Shown here one piece after another: positions 11,641 to 22,800 of a stretch of DNA of 64,000 bases; the first letter of the stretch is position 1; each line of letters opens with the position of its first letter. A model generated the notes under the pieces. The model ran no database searches, was not told the DNA's origin, and was given only the letters and a program-made list of their open reading frames with translations. The stretch covers positions 24,532,001-24,596,000 of the forward strand of contig NC_077240.1 of assembly GCF_947179165.1 (NCBI RefSeq). Direction: 5' to 3'. This DNA comes from Solanum dulcamara (Eukaryota; Streptophyta; Magnoliopsida; Solanales; Solanaceae). Both the position numbers and the translations under genes were made by a program.

Positions 11641-14429
11641 ATGCCCCAAAGAAGCTCGAGAGACCAAGAAAAACCAACACCCACTCTCCGAAGATCTCCG
11701 CGGCTTACTGCCGCCGCTGCTGCTACCGAAGTTCTCACGAAACAGATTGAAGTTTCAAAAAGCCCCACTAAATCGATAACCAGGTTGCGAAGATCTTCAA
11801 GATTGAGTATCGGAACTCCGCGGACTAATGGCGAGGTTAATAATACAGAGAGAAGGATTACTCGCGGTTCTAATCGAGTTGACAATTCAGTTGAGAAAAG
11901 AAATGGGGTTATTAGTACAAGTGGAAAAACTCGTGTTTCTAGATGTACATTAGGTGGTAGCACGGAGAGAGCTGTCCCAACATCTGAATTAGCGGGATGT
12001 GGAGAGGACGACGACAATGGCGCGGGAAAGAAACAGGCATGCTTGAAGAGGAAGAGAACCCAAGGAATGGAGGAGAATAGTGTTGTTAATGGATGGACCA
12101 ACGAACAAGAGCTGGCGTTGCAAAGTGCTTATTTTGCGGCAAAGGCAACACCTAACTTCTGGAAGAAAGTTGCTATGATGGTAATTTTTGCTACTAGTTA
12201 TTTCCTGTGATTTTAGAATTGAGTTATGTTTTATTTCTCCTTTATATAATTCTATTATCATGACAAACTAATCAAGCTGCGCATTGAGCATTTATGTACT
12301 TGATATATAGGGAAAATTGTCTGTCTCGTTTGTAGGAATGATAAGGAATAATTTGTCTCGGGATTAATTTTAGGACGAGTTTATCACATGTTTGGTTGGG
12401 ATAAAATTGCGGGATGACTTGTTCCCTACTAAACGATCCCTAAGTGTCAAAAACCAGGTATAATCGGAGCTAGGATTTCAGGTATGATACAAATTGCTTT
12501 CTTAGATGGCTTTTGGGTCTTATATTCGTACCTACTGTGATCTTTGTCTCTTAGATTGTTGAATATGTTTGTGCGTCAACATTATCAATGTAATAAGAAA
12601 ATTGTTTTTGCAAGTGTAGAAGCTGATAGGTTGGGGATGGTCTAATCAAATTTAGTCTAAAATTTGAGCTCTCTGCGTTAAGTTGATTTAATTCAGAAAG
12701 AAGTTAAGAAAGTCAAAGACGAGTTTCAGATAGTCTTGTATGGTCTTGAGATGCAAGATCGCTCAACATTAAACCGATTTCAAATGACTGCTTTCACTTA
12801 TTCATCCTCCTCTTGGCAAGCAAAATGGACCTGATAGCTCTTCTTGCTGCAAAAAACTTGCTGTCTAACCTTGGGCCTAGACAAATTATCTGCCTCTTGG
12901 CTCTTTACAAAGGTTAACCAGGAATTTTATTTGTTTACAGAAGAGAAACAGTTGACGGGTGGAGACAGTCTCTTTCCATATTTCACATTACTAGAAGCAC
13001 CCATAAGAAGAAGATATTCTTATGTAAAAGATACATAAGATCAATTTCAGATCAACTACAGCTATATTTTCTCGCGTCTCATTCCCTTCTCTATTATCCT
13101 CTGTGGCTTTTTCATTTGTTAATAAGACCTAATTCTCCAGCTCTCTTCAGTGGCTTCCTTCCCCTACCATCTCTACCACTTCATTATTTTGCCCGCTTGC
13201 TTCCATGTATCTTCATTTTACTTGGACAGTCAATGTCATCTTGTCCAGTTTGAACTTCTGTCACCTTCCAAATTTCTCCCAAATCTTCAACCCTCTGTTG
13301 TTTTTTATTTTTTATACCGCTTCCTAGGAGCTGCCTCCCACTTTGCTCCTTTGGTGACTCGAACTCACAACCTTCGGGTTGGAAGTGAGGGGTGCTTACC
13401 ATCCGAGCAACTCTGTTGTTTGGTTGTTTCTTGTTGAAGAATGGAAAAGTCCCACAATCCTCCTCCCTTTGAGCTAGCTTTTGGGGTGTGAGTTAGGCTC
13501 AGAACCTATTTTTATATGGTATCAAAGCAGGATCCATCTCACCCGATGTTGGGCCCCCAAATTAAATTTGCCCACGTACTAGATGTCCAGCTCTGGGCGT
13601 GAGGCCCAACATTGGATGAGATGGATCCTGCTTTGATATCATGTAAAATTAGGTTTTGAGTCTAACTAACACCCCAAAAGCTAGTTCAAAGAGATGAGAA
13701 TTGCGCAAACCTTATAAAGAGACCACTCATCTTTTTAACCACCGATGTGGGACTTTTTCATTCTTTAACTGTTCTTAATGGAAATGCTGAAGAGGAAATT
13801 GATGGATTTGTTTGCCGCTGGAAGAGGGAGAGAATGAGACAGATGGAGATTAGAAATTACAAAACTTGTTTATTAGGATTGAGTGGTTTTTAGTTGTTTC
13901 AGATATTCTTTTGTTACATTTTTATAGACACCTAGGGCAGAATAGTGGAAGAAATACAATTCTTCTAATTTGAGATTTTGTGCGAGTAAAAATGAGTCCT
14001 ATTTAATTGTAGTATGGTATTCGAAAACCGAAATTCCATTAATACTGAAAGGATAAGTTTCTTATTAAAGTAGACGGCATTGTGGAGTGGCATGAATGGA
14101 ATTAAGATAATCTTTATTTGGACAAATGGAGTAAGAAAAATGATACTATAATTATTTGTGTGATGATTTTATTTTCCCTGTTTATGCCATGAAATTATTT
14201 GTGTGATGATTTTATTTTCCCTGCTTATGCCATGAATTATTTGTGTGGTGATTTTATTTTCCCTGCTTATGCCATGAAATATCGAAATAGCAAGATAAAT
14301 GCCTGCAGGAATGAGAAACCAAAAGAGACAACAAACATTGTTGGGAAAAAAGGAAGAGACAATAAGGTTGATCTTTAATACTTTAGAAATAACTCCTCCA
14401 GTAGTTAAATATAACTTGTGGTTCTCACA

Positions 14430-14488
<59 letters not shown>

Positions 14489-16919
14489 AAGGACAACAAA
14501 ATTGATCTCTAAAGAATAACATCAATGCCGTTGAAACCTCAGTAGTCAGAATCTAAGTTAGCGGACTCTTCACTTTGGGGCACCCATGTCGACACGACAT
14601 GGGTGTGGGATCCGTATCGGAAATGGTCAAACAATTTTGGGTATTTTGACCAAAATCAAAAGAGAAATTGAAAACAGATACAATGATTTTGGATACAACT
14701 TAATTGTAAACAGTAAAGAGATGCATTTGTAGTTGATAATAATTACAGATTCGAGCTTGCACCCAAAATTTGTTCATTCCTTTCCTTCCAAATAATCCAC
14801 CATAATTTAGGCATGTTTTTTGTAACTCTATTCTTTGATGTTTAAATTATTTTTCGCACCCATATCGGTACCTAGATTCATACCCCATAATCTTAAAATT
14901 TAGATCATGAAGGATCCAACCTCTAGATCCACACCCGTATTGGACACCCTCACCCGAGTCCGAGGAACTCAGGTCAGAATTAATTGAGAATTTCTACAGA
15001 TTGCATGGGAAGACTGATTAGTGGACTTATTTCATCTGGTGAAGGTGACTTTTAACAAGATCATTTAAAATCTGTGAGCAGCATGATAATGGTGCTGAGG
15101 AGCAGTGCTTGATACTTCAGGCAGCCAAGTACCATACAGGTTTATCAATTGCTTGACGCTTGTATGAGGGCATGCCTATCGACCAAAATAAAATAAAATA
15201 AAATGAGGGCGTGTCCAAAATAAAAGCAAGATAGCAAGTTGATTGTGCATAGAACCTTTGCTTTAGGAAGAGGGTGAAGGGCTTGTTCGGTATGAGGCTT
15301 GGTGATGTTTCCAAAGCCACAGGATGAATCACAATACTTCAGGTGATGAAAAAATAAATTACCGCAGTATTTCACTCTATAAGGTAGGATATAGGACTTT
15401 AGTTTGTCCCTGAGGCTCACCGTAGCGTTGATAGGTTAATACCATCTTCCTTGACTAGTTTCGTCTCTGCTTTCTGATGATGTCTGTTTATATTTTACTA
15501 AAGGAAAGGATAATGTAGGGCAAAAGTGAGGCTGTCGAACTTATAGGAAGTTTGGAAGGAGCATTTGATCATTTGCTTACTCCTGGGTTTTCGGTGGTTG
15601 ATCCTGGGCTTTTCCAGCTGTGACTGGACGATGGAAATAGGTTCCAAACGCTGAACTGTTGCATTGTATCAATATTTTACACAAGATGAAACCTATATAT
15701 GAATAAGAATGACATGGTAGTTTGATTATCTAAAATTACTTATGGTGGTATTTTTTATTTTTAGATCCAAATATTTTTGCATACCTACAGCTCATTTGGA
15801 CACAAGCTGCGAAGCAACAAAACCTTGAGATCTAACATAACTTAGTATATACTTCTAATCATCAGCTTTCAATTAGGAATTATTAGAATTGCTCTCCACC
15901 TAGAAATCCATGAATCTAGATTCTAGGTCCTTTGTTGATATCAATGTGTTAGCTATTGGTGTTTGTAAGCTATGATTTTCTGATATCTGCAAATAATATA
16001 TAAATCAAAGAAAGTTATGGTAGTTGAAACTTCTGGCTCTTCTTAGTTGTCCTCGTCAATGTCGACATGATAAATTTAGTTTTATAATAATTTTGAACGT
16101 CTGCTTGTGATATACATGATCATCTGAGTAAACTTTGGACTTGTATTGCAGGTGCCTGGGAAATCAGCAAAGGATTGTTTTGACAAGATACATTCGGATT
16201 TTATGACCCCACCTCAGCCTCAACCACGTTCAAGGGTTAAAAAGATGAATACATTATCACTTTCTCCATGTGCAACTAAATTGCTTCAGTCCACTGAGAA
16301 AAACACAAACAGGCGAAGATATAGCAAGCATAAGAACCATCTCTCACGCAAGGCTGTGAGACAACTACTGCAAAAGCAAACTGACATAGATCGAGATAAG
16401 GAAGCAGACTTCTTCAATGCTCTTGAATCATCAACAAATCCAACTGCTGGGGCATTTTGCCAGGACACGAATTTTGTCACCCCAGAGCGCAACAAAGAGA
16501 GTGTGCATCATCTTAGAAAGTGCCTGGAGAGATCGTCTTCAGCCCATAAAAAACACCGTTCCCGATTAAGTGGTTCATCAGGAGCAATTCTTACCAGCCC
16601 ACCAGTTCTAAAACCAATTAAGAATAAGGCCTTACATGAGAGGTATGTTGATCAGCTACATTGCAGGGAAGCAAAGAGAAAGGCAGCCACATCAAGGACA
16701 GCAAAGGGCCACCAAAATAAGAATGATCACAAGAATGAGAATGTCATAAAAACGGATGTGATTAAAGCTGCGAAAAATGCTCTAATGTCTGAAGCAAGAG
16801 ATGCAATCAACCAATTTCAGAATTTACAGACATGTGCTATGAACAGCTTCAATCATGATGATGATGATTATGTTGATGTGAACCATAATTCTGATGATGA
16901 CGAGGATGCCAGATACTGA
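11641..16919 (+). CDS. Myb/SANT-domain nuclear protein, two exons
   Basis: Exons 11641-12180 and 16152-16919 give 435 residues. The donor is ATG|gtaatttt at 12181, the acceptor is ttgtattgcag| ending at 16151, and both are phase 0. ATG 11641 begins MPQRSSRDQEKP; no earlier in-frame ATG is nearby. The junction falls inside one SANT/Myb-like repeat (about residues 150-205): WTNEQELALQSAYFAAK, NFWKKVAMM, then VPGKSAKDCFDKIHSDF followed by TPPQPQPRSR. The hydrophobic/aromatic spacing fits a DNA- or histone-tail-binding SANT fold of the kind where exon 2 supplies helix 3. The N-terminus has repeated LRRSPRL/LRRSSRL basic motifs, residues 200-390 are Lys/Arg-rich, and the last 20 residues are very acidic (DDDDYVDVN, DDDEDARY). 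I infer a nuclear, chromatin-associated protein. The specific plant orthologue is not identified. Confidence 0.8.
12308..12442. mobile_element. Small MITE-like inverted repeat in the SANT gene intron
   Basis: Starts TAGGGA with CGTTTGTAGGAA shortly inside, and ends TACTAAACGATCCCTA. This gives imperfect inverted termini of the TAGGG-CGTTTGGT type common in short plant DNA transposons. The interior repeats GGGATAA/TTATCCC-like words. Element 54131-54320 has similar ends. The superfamily is uncertain because no clean target duplication is seen. Confidence 0.5.
13304..13410 (-). mobile_element. tRNA-derived SINE (TS-like head) with 11-bp target duplication
   Basis: Read on minus it begins TTGCTCGGATGGTAAGCACC (box A region) and contains AGGTTGTGAGTTCGAGTCACC (box B, GTTCGAGTC). 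It ends in an A-rich tail (GGTATAAAAAATAAA). Perfect 11-bp direct repeats CTCTGTTGTTT flank it at 13293-13303 and 13411-13421. The head matches the tRNA-like half of the Solanaceae TS SINE as I know it, but the usual TS 3' half ending in (TTG)n is absent, so it is a short or alternative subfamily. It lies in the intron of the SANT gene, antisense to it. Confidence 0.85.
13433..13775. mobile_element. Palindromic pair of LTR ends with primer-binding sites (TRIM-like relic)
   Basis: The left arm reads GAATGGAAAAGTCCCAC, then AGCTAGCTTTTGGGGTGTGA, then TGGTATCAAAGCAGGATCCA. The right arm is the reverse complement of the same order (ending GTGGGACTTTTTCATTC near 13756). TGGTATCA-AGC is the initiator-Met tRNA primer-binding site used by many plant LTR elements. 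The right arm is about 55 bp longer inside the LTR-like part (ATCGGTGGTTAAAAAGATG...), so the left arm carries a deletion. The head-to-head arrangement, with primer sites facing inward, suggests two recombined TRIM-type copies. It lies in the SANT gene intron and would fold as a long hairpin in the pre-mRNA. Confidence 0.65.
14150..14278. repeat. Minisatellite, three copies of 42-43 bp
   Basis: Three adjacent copies of a unit beginning AATTATTTGTGTGATG and ending TTATGCCATG start at 14150, 14193 and 14235. They differ by only a few substitutions (TGTTTATG versus TGCTTATG, GTGATG versus GTGGTG). The near identity implies recent slippage. Intronic. Confidence 0.9.
14424..14485. repeat. Microsatellite (CA)n(GA)n
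   Basis: A pure CA run passes directly into a GA run of about 19 repeats, in the SANT gene intron. The frames through it encode His-Thr and Glu-Arg repeats and are artefacts. Confidence 0.95.
14570..14960. repeat. Unclassified interspersed repeat (CACCC-rich ends)
   Basis: One end has GGCACCCATGTCGACACGAC and the other has CACACCCGTATTGGACACCC, CACCCGAGTCCGAGGAACTC. I recognise this mix from interspersed repeats in Solanaceae but cannot assign a class. Neither terminal repeats nor a target duplication were resolved. Confidence 0.3.
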
Positions 16920-19527
16920 TTTTCAGTTAGCTATAACCCAAAATGTATCACAGATCTCTGAACCAAATATTTCCCAACTTGGAGTTATGATTCAGTCAGT
17001 CTCAGAAACATCATTTCTGCAAAAAGGCTTGTTGTATATATGTGAATCTAAGGCTCTCTTGAATTTCAGTAATTTTTTAGTTTAGGCATATGAAGTGTAT
17101 ACTGTATTTTCAAGTGATGAAGCTACTTGACAAAGCAGAAAAAGTGGCCAAATATACTAAAGTTTTTGCTGGGAGAATAGTTTGTTACTTTGATAATAAA
17201 AAGAAAAATTCATATTGCTCAAGTCGATGCAAATGTCCTTGATCGTTAAAGCCCAACAATTATCTAAATAAAAAAATGCGGAGAGCCAATGACTATGCTT
17301 AGTAGACTTAGGATCAAATAGAGTGTATTAGTAATGTTGATATTGCAAATTGAAAAAAAAAAAAACAGTGCTACTTTTGTTTAGATCTTGGTTAATACCT
17401 TCGAGAATTTAGCAGAGCAGGGAAATTAGTGATTTTGATATAAATACAGACTGCACATAAGTTGTACCGTAATGAATTCCGCCAAATTAAATTAGACTTT
17501 CAATGTTAGACTTTGATTAGGATTGGCCCCTAAAACTAATACAAGTATATAATACCATATAGGAAAAATTACCTAATTACACTCTTTTATTTATCATATT
17601 TTTCATTATTCCCATCCATTTAAAAAAAAATCAAAAATTCCTTATTTCCATCCGAATACATTAATTCAGTATGTGATTCCTAAAAAATCTACTAACATAT
17701 TTACCAATAATGGAAGTAGATCACACCATAGATATCATGATCCAAACATATTTCATGCAAAAGTTTCAACTAGTCCTAGAGAAAAGAAAGAAGTTAAAAC
17801 ATAGAAAAAAGGAGTAAAAAAGGGATCTCATAGAAGAAACAAAGTAGAGGAGAAATACGTGAAACCGATCATTTACAATTTGAGTAAAAAAAATAATCTT
17901 ACAAATATTAACATTATGTGTAAAGCCCTTTTAGATGAAATTAAAGTTTTTTAAAAAATCGTTATAATCACATGCAACTTCCTGTATTCATTAAATAATT
18001 AACCTTACATACATTTAATTTTTACACACGGGAATGACAATTAAATAAGATTAATTTTTATAATACAAGATTTATATTACAATGTGAAAATGAAATGCAA
18101 AATAGTATCCTTAATTAGTTAATTAATCATCATCAACTAAATAAAATATTGAGTTGCTTATAATTCATTTCTAATCTCACGTATTATTTAGACTAGGCAA
18201 TTTCAACTTACAAGCATCAATCAATGACGCGCGGGATCAACTAGAGACTTCATAATAATTTAAAAATGATCTTATCCTAATTATTCATTGTGCCCCTTAA
18301 ATCTTAATTAATATATTTCTTTTTTCTATTTACAAAAGAAATTTTATGTAGTCGAGATTGAAGACTGAACAATCATTTAATAAAATTAAAATAAGCCATT
18401 GACTATTTATATATAATTACGTAGCACTCGCGTGTTCTACCGGCAAGTGAATATAAAGTTGTTATTTGAAGTTTTTTTTTTTTTCATTTCGAATTATTTT
18501 CCCAATCTCCTATTCCCATCTTCAATTATCGGAGATTATTTAATTAATGTTTTAAAAGGCGGGTTCACCTCGAGGCGTGACATTGGTAAAACGCTTTGAA
18601 GTTCATGTGTGAGGCTTACGTATTTAGCATTCGATTGTACAATTTGAACACGCCAAACGTTTGAACCTTGCCTAACAAATCTTATAAAATTTATAATTCA
18701 TTAGTTAATATTGTTGATTCTCATAATTTTTTAATATGATATGCTTAATGGTTTATTTTATTTATAGAAATAAGAAGATTGAGAATCGCAATAACAAGTC
18801 ATAGTATTACATATTAATTTATTATTTGAGAATATCGTGAGGATGAATATCACTTAACATTATTTTTTAAAAAAATACATAGCCAAATTTTACATCTTTC
18901 TTATCATTCGTCTTTATGTGTCTGTCATATGACTCAAAATTAACATATTTTATTATGTCACTATTTGAAAGTAATTTAATGTTATTCATGATGAAGGCCT
19001 TTTCTTTGTTGTAATACTAATAAAGTTTATTGATTATTTTCTTTTAGAAAATAAATTGCAGTAATATACTTTTAAAAATTGTGATTCTTTTATTATTTGA
19101 AAGTTAAGATATTGAAATTGATTTACATCTCACTATATCTTTTATATCATTTATTATTTATATTTGTAAAGTTATGCTAGAAGTTTTATTTTCTATGAGT
19201 TTCTTTAATTATTTTAAATTATTACTACGATATTTTTAGAATTTTTGTGTTATTATATTATTTTTATTATATTATACATTTAAATTTTTAAAAAACTATG
19301 TAGCTTATGTCTTTTGTCTCAAAACTTAAATCTCACCTCTCATACTACATAAAATATCTCGCCTCTCGACCCTTAACCTTTACATGATAGTTGAGATTGG
19401 AACTTCCCTACAAACATCTGGGGATTCACAATAAAAGAACACAGATTGGGAATTGTGATGTATTAGAGTGGGAAATCTTTTCAGAAACTATCTTACTAAT
19501 ATATTTTGAAACTATCCAATAAATTTT
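16920..19527. other. Intergenic spacer between SANT and methyltransferase genes
   Basis: About 2.6 kb without a supported exon. The first 200 bp should include the SANT gene 3' untranslated region. At 17558-17660 the sequence GGAAAAATTACCTAATTACAC followed by ATTCCCATCC and ATCAAAAATTCC closely resembles the left terminus of the Mutator relic at 21355, so it is probably an isolated terminal repeat. The stretch 18555-19385 starts AAGGCGGGTTCACCTCGAGG and ends CTCGCCTCTCGACCCTTAAC, perhaps one further degraded repeat. The remainder is AT-rich and unremarkable. Confidence 0.4.
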
Positions 19528-19714
19528 TTCATTTTTTCATCCGATGTCTGAAGCCTGTGAAGTTTTAATTACATTTGGATCATGCACTGCAGGGTCCATT
19601 CAAGGATAACGCTCCCAATAAATTTTTCTCCATACCCAGAACTCGAACCTAAAACCTCTAATTAAAAATGAAACCGTCTCACCATTGCACTACAACCCAA
19701 CACCCATGTTGGTT
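19528..19714 (-). mobile_element. tRNA-derived SINE (SolS-like) in the methyltransferase promoter
   Basis: On minus: GGGTTGTAGTGCAATGGTGA (box A region), TTTTAGGTTCGAGTTCTGGG (box B), then GAGAAAAATTTATTGGGAGC, GGACCCTGCAG and CATCGGATG before an A-rich tail. This is the order I know from Solanaceae SINEs whose body ends in a (C)GGGTG-A(n) tail. Imperfect direct repeats CCAATAAATTTT (19516-19527) and CCTAATAAGTTTT (19716-19728) look like an aged target duplication. It ends about 65 bp upstream of the probable TATA box of the O-methyltransferase gene, so it forms part of that gene's upstream region. Confidence 0.75.
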
Positions 19715-19778
19715 ACCTAATAAGTTTTGTCACTTGCTATTATAACTTTTCCGTTGTAAAAGTCTTTCCATTTACTAC

Positions 19779-19785
19779 TATATAA
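19779..19785 (+). promoter_or_regulatory. Probable TATA box of the O-methyltransferase gene
   Basis: TATATAA within CTACTATATAATCTC lies 90 bp before the ATG at 19875, at a spacing normal for a plant core promoter with a 5' leader of about 60 bp. Inferred from sequence and position only. Confidence 0.5.
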
Positions 19786-19874
19786 TCTCATTTTATTGTT
19801 GTTTCTATAAAAATGTATTCCACTTGGTGGCTTTAATTAGTTTGACAATTTTAACCAAAACAAGTTCCTTAGAA

Positions 19875-22800
19875 ATGTCAACTAGTGAGAATACTTCCAT
19901 CGAGCTTCTTCATGCTCAAGCTCAAATTTGGAATTATATTTTCAATTTCATAAGTTCTTCAGCGATAAAATGTGCACTTCAACTAGGAATCCCTGATGTC
20001 CTCTACAAACATGATAAGCCCATGTGCCTTTCTGATCTTTCTGCTAAACTGTCTGTCGTCAATTCTTTAAAGGTTACATTCTTGCCTATTTTAATGCGCT
20101 TTCTTGTTCAATCTGGTTTCCTAAATCAACATGAAGATCTCTATTTTCTTACCCCAGCTAGTCGCCTTCTTGCGAAAAATGAGTCCTTCAATGTTAGGTC
20201 ACTCTTGCTTCTCAATCATGGTTCAGTCATGTCAAAAGCATGGACTCAGTTAAGTGATTGGTTCCAAAATGATTCTCCCACTCCTTTTCATACCGCTCAT
20301 GAAAAATCTTTATGGGATTACATTGGGGAAGAGAAACCTAGTGTACTAGGCGATATTCTCAATGATGCATTGGCTAGTGACTCGAGGTTGAATACCAATG
20401 TACTTATTACAGAGTGCAAACATGTGTTTGAAGGGTTAACGTCGTTGGTGGACGTTGGTGGTGGCACTGGTACTGTTTCTATTGCCATAGCCAAAGCTTT
20501 TCCTAACATAAAGTGCTCTGTACTTGATCTCCCTCATGTTATAGGCGACCTAAAAGGAAGTTGGAATTTGGATTTTGTTGGAGGAGATATGTTCGATAAG
20601 ATTCCTCATGCTAATGCCATCTTACTCAAGGTACGTACAATTTAGCTACAAATAGAGCCGTCAATAAGAGTTAGGCTCGTTGGATCAGTCCAGCGTCCGT
20701 TGGGTCAGTCCAGCTCAATTCGTAATTTGATAAGGTTAAAGTAAGATTTTTAGAGCCCATTAAAGAATAGAGTTTTTTTAGTCCAATCCGAATAAACTCC
20801 CCGCTTGAACAATGTGGGTTGGACTGGCCCGTGGGCCAAATAAAAATAAAATAGAATACTAAAAATAACAAGAGAAATCCAAACTTAAAGTCTTAAACCG
20901 AATATTACAAAATCGAAAACCCAAATATAAAAAATATTTTCTTGTATGGTTGTATCCAAAATATTTTCATAAAATAACAATGATTTCAAATTGAAGTCAT
21001 ACAATCAAATCTTTACTTGAAACCACACTTAATAAATATTATTAAGATTATTTTATTTATAGATTTGAGGTTTAGTTAACAAGTAGTAACCATCATGTAA
21101 TATTGTCTTGTCGATACTTATGTTAATATTTTAAAATTTAAATTTAAATTATAAAGAGTATACTGTTTGAAAAAAGGTGGGCTGGCCTGGTGCGACACGT
21201 AGCCCACGTAGTTATGGATTGGGCAGACTATTTTTTGGCCTGCCAAAATAATAGATCAACCCGGCCTGACCCGTAAAATTACAAAGCTTGTATGGGTTGG
21301 ACCGGCCCATATTAACATCTTTAGCTATAAAAACCATTTCCTTCTTTCTTTCAAGGAAAAATTACCCATTTACACATGTTATATTACCATATTTATTAAT
21401 ACTCCCAACTAGTTGAAAAAATATCAAAAATTCTTATTTTTTTTAACTCTGTCACTCTTTCACTGATACATCACTTTTACCTTATATCAGTTATCCTAAA
21501 TTCACGCCTATTCTTTGCCTCGTCGTCGGCATTTTTTTTTCCCAATTTCAGTCCATCTATTACTCAATTTCAAGCTTCTAAGTAAGGTATGTATCTCACT
21601 TCATTCTCACCTCCTTCGATTTTCTCTGTTTTCTTCTGTAATTTTTTTTACTCATATTGTTCACTGATACACATGGAATCCGCTCCATCTTTTATTGTTG
21701 GTCTCACTCAGTTGAATAAAAATCAAGAAATTCTTATTTCACCGGACGAGGTTAGATCCAAACATCGTAACGATCCATCAGTGATGGATAAGCTACGTGA
21801 GAAATTAAAGTCGAAATCTCAAGTTCAACATTTACCCAAAGAAGCCGATAAGAAGATTGAAGAGGTTTCAACACACCCTAATCTCCCAAAGGTATGAGTT
21901 CATCTAAGATATTTTTTTAATGTCGTTTTTATGAAGATTTACTGCTTCTGATACATATAATTTTATGTATCAAATTCGTATGTATCAACCTTTAATGATT
22001 CTGATACATCGAGTTTTTGTATCAAATGCTCATATATCGGGATTTACTACTTCTGATACATCTTATTTATGTATCAGATTCTCATGTATCAAGCTTACAT
22101 GAGAATCTGATACATCTTGTTTATATTATTTTTTTTAAAAATGTCATTTTTCTAAAGATTTACTAATTCCTGATACATCTAGTTTATGTATCAGATTCTT
22201 ATATATCAAGCTTTAATATTTCTAATACATCATGTTTTTGTATCGAATTCTCATGTATCAAACTTTAATGTTCCTGATACATCTTGTTTATGTATCAGAT
22301 TCTCATTTATCAAACTATAAGCATAGCTTGTGAGTATTAACAAATATGCATATTTAAATCATTACTGTGTCAAATTATTTTTTTTAAAAGTTGTGTATTC
22401 ATTTTTTTTGCAGGGATTATGGTATTTTTATGGCTATTTTTGCTGAATATCTTAGTGATGGAATTTCTATTTCAACTACTAGACTACATGCCGAATTCTT
22501 CTGTTCAAGATATGCCGCACTATTGTGGAATTATGGTTGTCTGAAGGCCAAGGATGGTTATGTTAGCGACAATGACGATCCAAAAAAATCTAAGAGAGAT
22601 TTCATATCCACTGGTCAAGGAGAACCGATGGACGTCGAGTAGTTTTTTTTTAATTTTATAGTAGTAGAATGTACACTTATGTTTTTGCACCAATAGTAAA
22701 TATTTTTTTGGCTATTCAACAATTTAGCAAACTTTTAAGTTTTTCTCATATTTATGTATCATATTCTGATTTATCAAACTTGAATGCTTCTGAGACTTCT

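Noticed and set aside
13304..13410. Possible tRNA gene (box A and box B present)
   Set aside because: No acceptor-stem pairing; an A-rich tail and target duplication make it a SINE.
19560..19710. Possible tRNA gene near the O-methyltransferase promoter
   Set aside because: The box B-like sequence continues into a SINE body with an A-rich tail and flanking repeats.
19824..19874. Earlier start for the O-methyltransferase
   Set aside because: The open frame before 19875 has no ATG; the family N-terminus fits MSTSENTS at 19875, 90 bp after a TATA box.
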